From NCBI GenBank assembly GCA_017430945.1, contig JAFRMB010000050.1, positions 1-21,477 on the forward strand: a DNA stretch of 21,477 nucleotides, written 5' to 3'. This stretch comes from Clostridia bacterium (GTDB lineage: Bacteria > Bacillota_A > Clostridia > Christensenellales > Aristaeellaceae). The notes below the pieces were generated by a model. The model was given only the letters and a program-made list of their open reading frames with translations. It was not told the origin of the DNA and made no database searches. Positions within the stretch are counted from its first letter, which is position 1. Each line of letters opens with the position of its first letter. Shown here in pieces: positions 15,272-21,477 of the stretch. The position numbers and the translations under genes were made by a program.

Positions 15272-16186
15272 ATGCACGACATCATCGTCGTCGGCGGCGG
15301 GCCCGCAGGCATGACCGCCGCACTGTACGCACAGCGCAACGGCAAGTCCGCGCTCGTCATCGAAAAACAGGGCTTCGGCGGCCAGATCACCCACTCCCCC
15401 AAGGTGGAAAACTATCCGGGAACGCTTCAAATGAGCGGCAACGAATTTGCGGACCGCATGCTCGACCAGATTCTGGCCCAGGGTGCCGAGATCGAATTCG
15501 AGACCGTTTCGGGCATCGAGGATCATGGCGACCACAAGGTGGTCAACACCGAAGAGGGGCATGACTTCGAAGGGCGCACCGTCGTAGTGGCTACGGGCGT
15601 CAAGCACCGGATGCTAGGCCTTGAGGGCGAGAACGAGCTCGTCGGGGAGGGCATCTCCTTCTGCGCCGTTTGCGACGGCGACTTCTATTCAGGTCGCACC
15701 GTTTGTGTCGCCGGCGGGGGCAACTCGGCGCTCCAGGAAGCCATACTGCTCGCTGAAAAGTGCCGTGAGGTCATCATCCTGCAGGATCTGCCGAAGCTCA
15801 CCGGCGAACAGAAACTCCAGGATGTCCTTGCCTCCAGAGGCAATGTCCGGGTGATCTGCGACACGAGGATCGACCGTTTGGTCACGGAGGGCGGCGTGCT
15901 CACGGGCCTTGAGATCCAGGACCGCAGCACTGGCGCACAACAGGTCGTACACTGCGACGGGCTGTTCGTGGCCATCGGACTGATCCCCGAGAACGACGCT
16001 TTCTCACAGCTAGCCGACCTGAACGACTGGGGCTATTTCGATTCTGACGAGCGCTGTCAGACCCGTACGCCCGGCCTGTACGTGGCGGGTGACTGCCGTG
16101 CCAAGGGCGTGCGGCAGTTGACGACCGCCGTTGCGGACGGCGCCACCGCCGCGCTGGCAGCCTGTCGATACATCGATCTCGGCTGA
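15272..16186 (+). CDS. trxB: Thioredoxin reductase-like FAD disulfide oxidoreductase
   Basis: This 304-residue flavoprotein has the low-molecular-weight thioredoxin reductase plan. It shows an FAD motif VVGGGPAGMTAALYA (6-20), GFGGQITHSPKVENYPG (34-50), a redox CxxC in CAVCDGDFY (131-139), a second nucleotide motif AGGGNSALQEA (147-157) and the closing FAD contact GLYVAGDC (268-275). It would pass electrons to a thioredoxin-like disulfide, plausibly the redoxin domain fused to NrdD next door. After the second glycine motif the HRRxxxR that grips the 2'-phosphate of NADPH is missing; the segment reads ILQDLPKL (169-176). NADH or a non-pyridine donor is possible. ATG 15272 has AAAGAGG 8 bases upstream; the open frame to 15149 runs through the terminator. 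Confidence 0.85.
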   Translation: MHDIIVVGGGPAGMTAALYAQRNGKSALVIEKQGFGGQITHSPKVENYPGTLQMSGNEFADRMLDQILAQGAEIEFETVSGIEDHGDHKVVNTEEGHDFEGRTVVVATGVKHRMLGLEGENELVGEGISFCAVCDGDFYSGRTVCVAGGGNSALQEAILLAEKCREVIILQDLPKLTGEQKLQDVLASRGNVRVICDTRIDRLVTEGGVLTGLEIQDRSTGAQQVVHCDGLFVAIGLIPENDAFSQLADLNDWGYFDSDERCQTRTPGLYVAGDCRAKGVRQLTTAVADGATAALAACRYIDLG

Positions 16187-16356
16187 GCCCAGGCTGTCTC
16201 CGTCTCCGCCGGATTCGGCCCCTGCACGCGGATCACTGACAGATCCTGACAGAAGCGGGTCTTCATTCGTTGTCCCAAAGTGCAGGGTCATGCTTAAGAC
16301 CGGATCTGCCAGGCATCCCGAACGAACTCGGATCCACATGGATGGAGGGAAGCTTT
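16187..16356. other. 170-base non-coding gap with a short direct repeat
   Basis: Apart from a direct repeat of CTGACAG separated by three bases near 16236-16252, nothing is recognisable: no terminator or convincing promoter. The small gene downstream may be read through from the flavoprotein gene. Confidence 0.4.
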
Positions 16357-16587
16357 ATGTCCAGAAGAAGGATGAGCCTAATATCGCGTGCCAAGCGCGC
16401 CATTGCGCGCAAGACCGGCATCCCCACCACCAGGAGCGGCCGCACCCGCAAGGCACAGCGCATTTTCGGTCACGCCGCCACCGGAGGAAACAGGCGATCG
16501 CCTGCAGCACGCAGCGGATGTCTGACGCTCATACTGGCTGTATGCCTCGCCGTTGCATTTATCACAGCGATCGCGCTTGCATTTTGA
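16357..16587 (+). CDS. Small basic protein with one C-terminal membrane segment
   Basis: This 76-residue protein begins MSRRRMSLISRAKRAIARKTG, is very rich in Arg/Lys to about residue 52, and ends in one hydrophobic helix (CLTLILAVCLAVAFITAIALAF, about 55-76). The arrangement predicts a tail-anchored protein with a cytoplasmic basic domain that could touch nucleic acid or acidic lipids. GIPTTRSGRTRKAQR looks like a conserved motif, but I cannot name a family. The ATG has GGAGGGAA with about 8 bases spacing, a convincing ribosome binding site, and a terminator follows about 50 bases downstream. Both support a real gene. The frame is open to 16270, but no other start has a good site. Confidence 0.65.
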   Translation: MSRRRMSLISRAKRAIARKTGIPTTRSGRTRKAQRIFGHAATGGNRRSPAARSGCLTLILAVCLAVAFITAIALAF

Positions 16588-16636
16588 GCGCCGCACACCC
16601 CATCATGCATTGCGCCATATCGCCGCCACGACAAAG

Positions 16637-16672
16637 AGATCCTGCCCTTAAGATCGGGCAGGATCTTCTTTA
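16637..16672. terminator. Bidirectional terminator between the small membrane protein and exonuclease genes
   Basis: AGATCCTGCCC (16637-16647) pairs with GGGCAGGATCT (16656-16666), an 11-bp stem with an 8-base loop. TCTTT follows on the plus strand and CTTTGT on the minus strand. The exonuclease stop codon lies at its right edge. Confidence 0.8.
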
Positions 16673-17272
16673 ACCCATTTTTTCTCCGACCACCATACAC
16701 AGGTACGCGGCGGCGGCGTCGAATCGCGCGTCATGATAGTGTTCCCCGCCCCCATACCACTTTCGGCATTTGTCGGCGATGAACGTCTCCGTGAGACCGA
16801 AGTGGTCGCACAATTCCTCCAGCCGCGGCGGCTTCAGCACATTCGGATTCTGCTTGAGCGGGATGTGCGCCTCTTCCGTATAATGCTTGAGCGTGCAAAA
16901 GAACCTGTATTCGGGCAGTGCGATGCCGTAGCGCTGGAACTCGCGCCGGAGATACTTGATGTCGCCGGCCACGTCGTGCCCGATGATGAGCTTGCAATTC
17001 TTGAAATCATTGTAGATCTCGTCCATGTGATCCACGAAGCCGCGACCGCCTGACAGCTTCTTCAGCTGGTATACGCTGAGTCCGTGGACTTTGCGTGCGT
17101 ATCGGTTGATGGCTTTGGCGGCAAAATAGAAATTCTTGCCCCGGATCCTTCGCCCTTCTATGATGATATAGGACAGCTGTATGATCCGGCTCGGATGCAT
17201 GCCGTCGAGCTCGACATCCAAAGCGATCCACTTATCCGGCCTTTTAAAGAGATTTCTGAAAAAATCAAACAC
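16670..17272 (-). CDS. DEDDh-family 3'-5' exonuclease (DnaQ-like)
   Basis: This protein of about 200 residues has the exonuclease motifs in order: Exo I D-x-E in ALDVELDG (D19, E21), Exo II H-D-x3-D in IIGHDVAGDIKYL (D100, D104), and Exo III H-x4-D in HDARFDAAAAYL (H180, D185), numbered from GTG 17272. It therefore belongs to the DEDDh subgroup that degrades DNA or RNA from 3' ends. It has no other domain, so it may be a stand-alone repair, proofreading or RNA-trimming enzyme. I prefer GTG 17272, which has GGAG 8 bases upstream; ATG 17290 in the same frame lacks a ribosome binding site. It is monocistronic with its own promoter and shares a terminator with the converging small gene. Confidence 0.88.
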   Translation of the reverse strand: MFDFFRNLFKRPDKWIALDVELDGMHPSRIIQLSYIIIEGRRIRGKNFYFAAKAINRYARKVHGLSVYQLKKLSGGRGFVDHMDEIYNDFKNCKLIIGHDVAGDIKYLRREFQRYGIALPEYRFFCTLKHYTEEAHIPLKQNPNVLKPPRLEELCDHFGLTETFIADKCRKWYGGGEHYHDARFDAAAAYLCMVVGEKMG

Positions 17273-17337
17273 GGTATCGACTCCGTACATTGCTCTGATC
17301 GCAGCGCATCGACGAAAAACGTGCGCACAACAATGGT

Positions 17338-17366
17338 ATTATAAACGAATGATCGCCGAATTTCAA
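17338..17366 (-). promoter_or_regulatory. Promoter of the exonuclease gene
   Basis: On the minus strand TTGAAA (17366-17361) and TATAAT (17343-17338) are 17 bases apart. The leader is about 60 bases. Confidence 0.8.
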
Positions 17367-17376
17367 GTTATAAATC

Positions 17377-17393
17377 GGCGCGATACGAGCGCC
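17377..17393 (-). terminator. Weak hairpin after the ABC transporter operon
   Basis: GGCGC and GCGCC arms around a 7-base loop lie about 20 bases beyond the stop of the last permease gene. On the minus strand GATTTATAA follows. The stem is short, so this is at best a weak terminator and read-through into the exonuclease gene is possible. Confidence 0.35.
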
Positions 17394-17412
17394 ACGACAA
17401 GCGCATCCATCA

Positions 17413-19014
17413 TCAACCCTTGACGCCGCCCGCTGTCAGACCGGCTGCAAGATGTTTCTCGATGCACATGAACAGGATCACCACAGGCATCGTAGCCACC
17501 AGTGCCGCGGCGAACAGGTATTGCCACTCGATCATATTGAAAGAGCTGAACTGCGTGATGCCGACCGTGATGGGCTTGTTCGCGTTGGTGGAGATCAGGA
17601 CCGTCGAAATGGTATACTCGTTCCAGGCGTTGATGAAGACGAAGATCAATGTCGTCACGACGCCGGGGGCTGCCATCGGCAGCAGAACGCGCAGCATCGC
17701 GGTCACGGTGTTGCAGCCGTCGATGTGCGCTGCCTGCTCCATTTCAGGCGATATCGAAATGAACGTCCCGCGCAGCAACCATATCGCAAAGGCCTGGTTG
17801 AATGCGGCATTGATCAGCATGAGGCCCCATACCGTGTCGTTCAGATGCAGTGTGTTCATGAGATTCGATATGCCGACCAGCAGCACGACGGGCGAGAACA
17901 TTTGACTCATGATGACGAAGCCCAAAAATGCTTTCTTGCCTTTGAAGCTCATACGCGCCATGGCATATGCAGCCGGTATGCCGCACATTAGTGCGACCGC
18001 TGTCGCGCCCAATGAAAGCGCCAGTGAATTGCCCAGGAAGCGCAGCACGCCGCGGTTGATGATGTCACGCATGTTGCTCCACACCCACTTCACGGGCAGC
18101 ATGTTCTGGAAGTACATGTCCGTCGTCTCTGCGTTGGAACGGAAGGCCGTTATGAACATCACGTAGTACGGATAGAGGATCAACAGGCAAAGCGCTGCGA
18201 CGAACGCGTAAAGCGCGCCGCGCTGCAGCGTCCTTGCGGGGCGCCCTTCGGAAATGACGATGCAGCCAAACAGCTGTAGCGCCAGCATCGGAAGTGCGAT
18301 CCATACCGGCCAGTAGGATGTGTAACTGATGTTGCTCATGAGCTTCAGCACGTCGTCGCCGGCCGTTCCATCGTATATGAACCGGTCCAGCTTTGCCAGC
18401 AGATCATCCGTTCCGGGCACAGGCGTGCCGTCTGCCGCCAGCCGTATGTAACGCGTGAGCGCAAGGTTGTTCGACATCACGAACACGGGCACGAGCAGTA
18501 TCGCTAAGAGTGCAAGCCAGCCCGCCAATCTGCGGATCGACCTGTGAAAGGTATCGACAGCAGTCCATTCGCGGTCAAAACTCCCGGCAACGCCGATGAA
18601 CGCACACAAAAGTGAAGCCACGGCGCACAGCAGGATGCCCAGAAGGATCCTTCCTGAGGCGAGACCCGATGTGATGAATGCCAGGCCGCTGCGCTTCATG
18701 GTCTCCCGAACCTCGAAGGCGACCATGGATGTCTTTTCTCCTTTGGAATTGACGCGCTCGGTAACGCTCTCGACGATCTCAGGCATCGACCCGGTGTCCG
18801 CAGCCCGGGCCTGCGCCGCCGCTTCGACCTCCGCGCGAACAGCGACGTATTTCTCGTCGCCCACGAACGTGTTTCCGGACTTTTTCGTAAAGATCGAAAC
18901 CGAAAAACCGTAGATCGGCAACAGGCACGTACATGCGATCGTGAAGATGTAGGCGATCACACAAGCGCACAGTGCCAGTCGATTGACCCGTCGGATATCT
19001 GTGGAGGATCTCAC
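17413..19014 (-). CDS. Carbohydrate ABC transporter permease, MalG-like, with extended N-terminus
   Basis: This is the second membrane subunit of a sugar importer. The MalG-type domain occupies about residues 262-533: first helix ALYAFVAALCLLILYPYYVMF, periplasmic-loop FRSNAETTD, then the EAA loop EQAAHIDGCNTVTAMLRVLLP (426-446), which docks on the ATPase, and a C-terminus ending LTAGGVKG. Normal family members have about 280 residues; this one has 533. The extra 260 N-terminal residues hold about four more hydrophobic segments (about 14-36, 122-142, 162-180, 234-254) and two soluble stretches, one Ala/Glu-rich (about 50-110). The GTG start overlaps the stop of the preceding permease gene (GTGA) with AAGGAGG 7 bases upstream, so translation is coupled and the long form is genuine. 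Confidence 0.9.
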   Translation of the reverse strand: MRSSTDIRRVNRLALCACVIAYIFTIACTCLLPIYGFSVSIFTKKSGNTFVGDEKYVAVRAEVEAAAQARAADTGSMPEIVESVTERVNSKGEKTSMVAFEVRETMKRSGLAFITSGLASGRILLGILLCAVASLLCAFIGVAGSFDREWTAVDTFHRSIRRLAGWLALLAILLVPVFVMSNNLALTRYIRLAADGTPVPGTDDLLAKLDRFIYDGTAGDDVLKLMSNISYTSYWPVWIALPMLALQLFGCIVISEGRPARTLQRGALYAFVAALCLLILYPYYVMFITAFRSNAETTDMYFQNMLPVKWVWSNMRDIINRGVLRFLGNSLALSLGATAVALMCGIPAAYAMARMSFKGKKAFLGFVIMSQMFSPVVLLVGISNLMNTLHLNDTVWGLMLINAAFNQAFAIWLLRGTFISISPEMEQAAHIDGCNTVTAMLRVLLPMAAPGVVTTLIFVFINAWNEYTISTVLISTNANKPITVGITQFSSFNMIEWQYLFAAALVATMPVVILFMCIEKHLAAGLTAGGVKG

Positions 19015-19898
19015 AGCGCATCCTCCTTTCGCATCGCGATCATCATATAGGCGCCGGCTGCGACGCAGAGTATGGCAAAGCCGATGACAGACATGGCCGT
19101 GGCCGCGCCTTTTTGATTGTCGTAAAACGCGCGCATGTAAAGAAAAGTCACAAGGGTGTCCGTCTTGTTGGCAGGAGCGCCCTTCGTGATGGTATATATG
19201 ATCGGGAATGAGTTGAACACATAGATGATGTTCAGTACGGTGGACACCGTCAACGATGGCTTGACCAGCGGGATCGTCACATGCCGCAACTTCTTCCAGA
19301 ATCCCGCGCCGTCGACGGTAGCCGCTTCATAGTAGGCCTTGTCGATCGACTGAAGTCCAGCCAGGACGGTGAACGCGACGAACGGGATGGTGACGAATAT
19401 GCCCACACCGCATTCCCAGATGAATTCGATCTGATAGGTCATGCGCCAGTTGATCGCCTGGCGCAATATGCCGAGGTTCAGCAGGACGTTGTTGAGATTG
19501 CCGTACTCATACTTGATGATGTAATTCCAGATGGATGCCTGTATGACGAGCGAAGTGGCCCACGGGAACACCACGATGGAGCGGGCGATCTTTCTGCCAT
19601 GGAACGGTGCATTGAGCACCATGGCCGTGATGAAACCGAGCAGCGTGGAAAGCCCGACCACGGACACCACCCAAATGAGGGTATTCTTCATGACCGTGGG
19701 AAAGGCCGGATCCCTGAAGGCTGCCCTGAAGTTGGCGAAATGATTGAAGCTTCCGACGACGCCGGCCTTTGAAATATCGCTCAGAGAAAGCTTGAACACG
19801 ATGATGATCGGAAACACCACGAATATGCACATGAGCAAAAGGCTCGGAAGCAGCCATACGTATGGTTCCCATTTATGTCTTACGGGGATCTGATTCAT
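19011..19898 (-). CDS. Carbohydrate ABC transporter permease, MalF-like
   Basis: This 295-residue inner-membrane protein is the first permease of the sugar importer. It starts in the cytoplasm (MNQIPVRHKWEPYVWLLPS) and has about six hydrophobic segments. It carries the EAA loop YEAATVDGAGFWKKLRHVTIPLVKPS, split here as YEAATVDGAG ... VTIPLVKPS at about residues 203-228, with the conserved Gly that contacts the ATPase. Length is normal for the family and there is no extra domain. Its ribosome binding site is AGAGGAG about 10 bases before the ATG. It follows the binding-protein gene after 92 bases containing a stem-loop and overlaps the next permease gene by four bases. Confidence 0.92.
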   Translation of the reverse strand: MNQIPVRHKWEPYVWLLPSLLLMCIFVVFPIIIVFKLSLSDISKAGVVGSFNHFANFRAAFRDPAFPTVMKNTLIWVVSVVGLSTLLGFITAMVLNAPFHGRKIARSIVVFPWATSLVIQASIWNYIIKYEYGNLNNVLLNLGILRQAINWRMTYQIEFIWECGVGIFVTIPFVAFTVLAGLQSIDKAYYEAATVDGAGFWKKLRHVTIPLVKPSLTVSTVLNIIYVFNSFPIIYTITKGAPANKTDTLVTFLYMRAFYDNQKGAATAMSVIGFAILCVAAGAYMMIAMRKEDAL

Positions 19899-19929
19899 TG
19901 GTCCAACGCTCCTCTAATCCGGTCATGAC

Positions 19930-19966
19930 TGCGCCTGCCACCCGTAAGGAACGGGCGACAGGCGCA
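19930..19966 (-). other. Intercistronic stem-loop after the binding-protein gene
   Basis: TGCGCCTG (19930-19937) pairs with CAGGCGCA (19959-19966), with an inner CCCGT/ACGGG stem. No T-tract follows on the minus strand. Such hairpins behind binding-protein genes often protect the upstream mRNA or attenuate, giving more binding protein than permease. Confidence 0.6.
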
Positions 19967-19990
19967 TGACGACGCTCGTCAGTCAGCCGC

Positions 19991-21247
19991 TCAGCCGACG
20001 ATCTTGGCCTGCAGTTCGTCGAGAAGGGTCTTGACGTCGCCGCCGGTCAGCGCCTGCTGCTCGACGTCGATGACGCCCTGCTTGATGGCATCCCAGTTGT
20101 CGATGGCAGTGGGATAGAACTTGCAGGAATCCAGCACGGCCAGCCACGCCTCGAAGGACGGATTGGCTTCGACCAGCGCCGCGACAGAGGAATTGACGGC
20201 GGGCAGGAAGCCTTCCATAGAGACCCAGCCGACATAGTTCTCGGGGGCGTAGAAGAAGGTAAGGAACTTGCCGATGGCCTCGTTGCGGGCCGCCTGATCG
20301 GGATACGAATCATCGCGGAAGGCCATCACGCGGTCCATGACGCCGGTGGCGCCGGGCTGCGCGCCCTCGTTCACAGGCAGGGCGGCGGTGGTGAAGTTCA
20401 CGCCCTCATATTCCTTCCGCTGCAGGTAATCCGGCAGCTGGTTGGGTGCGATCAGCATGGCCAGCTTCTTGGCGCCGAACATATCCTGCAGATCGTAGCG
20501 GGTCTGGGTGGCGGGATTGGGGTTGGTGTAGCCCTTGTTGACCAGTCCGATCGCGAACTCGATGGCTTCGACGTTCTTGTCGCTGTTCAGCGCGACGTTG
20601 CCGTCTGCATCCACGAAGCCGCCGTCGTTGTTCCACACATAGTAGGAGAACGCTGCTTGGCCTTCGTCGGTGGTCATGTCGATGCCCCAGGGATAGATCT
20701 CGCCATCATAGAAGTCCAGGATGGCCTGGCAGGCATCCTCGAGCTCGGCCCAGGTGGTGGGGATCTCGATGCCGACCTCGTCCAGGATGTCGGTGTTCAC
20801 ATACAGCGCACGGGCGGAAGCCAGATCCGGCACGGCCCACACGGTATCGTCGATGACGGACTGTGCGATGAAGGACGGGAAGAAGTCGTTGAACAGCTCC
20901 TCGGGGCAGTAGTCCTTCACGGGCAGCAGCAGGCCCTCGGTCGCGTAGTTGGCGAACACGTCGATGTTCAGGATGTCAGGCGCGTTGTTGTTGGAGATCC
21001 GGGTGCTGACCTCGGTATACACGTCGTTCCAGGAGACGACCTGAAGATTCAGTTTGATGCCGGGGTTCTCAGCTTCGAACTTGTCGACGAAGTTCGTGCC
21101 GTTCATGCCGGTACCAAGGAACCAGTCATTGGTGTTGGGGCCATACTGGCAGATGATGACATCCAGCGTGATGTCGCCGCCCTCCGCAAAGGCGCAGCAG
21201 GACAGTGCCAGCATGAGCACGAGGATCAGTGCGGTCAGTTTCTTCAT
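19991..21247 (-). CDS. Extracellular sugar-binding protein of ABC transporter
   Basis: This 418-residue solute-binding protein delivers a carbohydrate to the two permeases encoded downstream. A signal peptide is clear: MKK, a hydrophobic core LTALILVLMLALS, and an A-x-A cleavage site in AFA/E (after residue 21). Two cysteines (17-18) lie just before it, but they do not match a lipobox well, so anchoring as a lipoprotein is uncertain. The mature part has the type-1 extracellular-binding pattern: FVDKFEAENPGIKLNLQ, SWNDVYTEVSTRI, APDILNID and AVPDLASARALYVNTDILDEVG. The ligand is not readable. AGGAGGT lies 6 bases before the ATG. No ATPase gene follows, so a shared MsmX-type ATPase encoded elsewhere is expected. 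Confidence 0.93.
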   Translation of the reverse strand: MKKLTALILVLMLALSCCAFAEGGDITLDVIICQYGPNTNDWFLGTGMNGTNFVDKFEAENPGIKLNLQVVSWNDVYTEVSTRISNNNAPDILNIDVFANYATEGLLLPVKDYCPEELFNDFFPSFIAQSVIDDTVWAVPDLASARALYVNTDILDEVGIEIPTTWAELEDACQAILDFYDGEIYPWGIDMTTDEGQAAFSYYVWNNDGGFVDADGNVALNSDKNVEAIEFAIGLVNKGYTNPNPATQTRYDLQDMFGAKKLAMLIAPNQLPDYLQRKEYEGVNFTTAALPVNEGAQPGATGVMDRVMAFRDDSYPDQAARNEAIGKFLTFFYAPENYVGWVSMEGFLPAVNSSVAALVEANPSFEAWLAVLDSCKFYPTAIDNWDAIKQGVIDVEQQALTGGDVKTLLDELQAKIVG

Positions 21248-21280
21248 GGGATTACCTCCTATATTTGATTACCGTTAGGA

Positions 21281-21310
21281 TTATAGCACAAATGATACCT
21301 GTTTGTAAAG
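21281..21310 (-). promoter_or_regulatory. Promoter of the sugar ABC transporter operon
   Basis: On the minus strand TTTACA (21310-21305) and TATAAT (21286-21281) are 18 bases apart, about 34 bases upstream of the ATG. No clear operator is visible. Confidence 0.75.
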
Positions 21311-21381
21311 CGCGTGTTTTAAATGTGGTCAAAGCACATTCTATTGGCGTCAAGCATGGGTAACACTTACTAGGGTAGAGA

Positions 21382-21477
21382 GCTGTCAAGGTAAAAGGGT
21401 GGAGATTTTCCGGCAGGGAACAGCAAAGTTAAGTGCCAACCCTGCGCAACCGGAAAATACTACCCGGCCTTGACAGC
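21382..21477. repeat. Long multi-stem palindromic element at the window edge
   Basis: Nested arms fold this 96-base stretch almost entirely: GCTGTCAAGG (21382-21391) with CCTTGACAGC (21468-21477), GGGT (21397-21400) with ACCC (21462-21465), TTTTCCGG (21406-21413) with CCGGAAAA (21450-21457), and CAGGG (21414-21418) with CCCTG (21440-21444). The centre is a 21-base loop. There is no open reading frame inside and no T-tract. The outermost arm ends exactly at the last base of the window, as happens when an assembly breaks at a repeated sequence. A small non-autonomous mobile element, an interspersed palindromic repeat or a structured RNA are all possible. Confidence 0.6.

Noticed and set aside
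21430..21440. GTTAAGT...CCAAC in the loop of the terminal palindrome as an integron attC core
   Set aside because: The first half fits the GTTRRRY core, but the second does not fit RYYYAAC. The halves are adjacent rather than at the ends of a long palindrome, and no integrase or cassette is present.
1..21477. tRNA, rRNA, CRISPR array, insertion sequence or prophage
   Set aside because: Reading both strands gave no tRNA-like cloverleaf with a CCA-side arm, no regularly spaced repeats, and no transposase, integrase or phage structural protein.

Overview
The window looks like chromosomal DNA of an anaerobic, moderately high-GC member of the Bacillota, class Clostridia. By eye it is well over half G+C. 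Pointers are a GGGtGRT protein beside an iron-sulfur scaffold homologue, DUF1846 and DUF4037 proteins, an oxygen-sensitive class III ribonucleotide reductase, strong AGGAGG ribosome binding sites, frequent GTG starts, TATAAT-type promoters and many intrinsic terminators. No rRNA, tRNA, CRISPR array, transposase or phage gene was seen. Lineage is inferred from gene content only.

Layout. (1) 1-1523, plus strand: the 3' end of an iron-sulfur scaffold-like gene, then the GGGtGRT gene and a terminator. (2) 1544-3340, minus strand: an FGGY carbohydrate kinase with its own promoter. (3) 3557-7005, plus strand: three single-gene units, DUF1846, NUDIX hydrolase and 6-phosphofructokinase. Each has a recognisable promoter; the first and last end in strong hairpin terminators. 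(4) 7034-9745, minus strand: a phosphodiesterase / OPA-like MFS transporter / GNAT acetyltransferase operon. (5) 9826-11671, plus strand: a divergently transcribed pair of overlapping genes, a TPR protein and a DUF4037 nucleotidyltransferase-fold protein. (6) 11741-16186, plus strand: nrdG, nrdD with a fused redoxin domain, and a thioredoxin-reductase-like flavoprotein. Two NrdR-like boxes 32 bp apart lie over the nrdD promoter. (7) 16357-16672: a 76-residue basic membrane peptide and a terminator. (8) 16670-17366, minus strand: a DEDDh exonuclease. (9) 17413-21310, minus strand: a sugar ABC importer (binding protein, MalF-like and MalG-like permeases) without an ATPase gene. (10) 21382-21477: a long imperfect palindrome that ends exactly at the window edge.

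How the parts fit. Sugar uptake (ABC importer), sugar phosphorylation (FGGY kinase) and glycolysis (PfkA) are consistent with a saccharolytic fermenter, though the three units are separate. The most coherent module is the anaerobic deoxynucleotide cassette. NrdG generates the glycyl radical, NrdD reduces ribonucleotides, its own C-terminal CPNC redoxin could re-reduce the active site, and the neighbouring CAVC flavoprotein could reduce that redoxin. That flavoprotein lacks the usual NADPH-binding HRR motif, so its electron donor is open. Other points for a second look are the MalG-like permease with about 260 extra N-terminal residues and the terminal palindrome.
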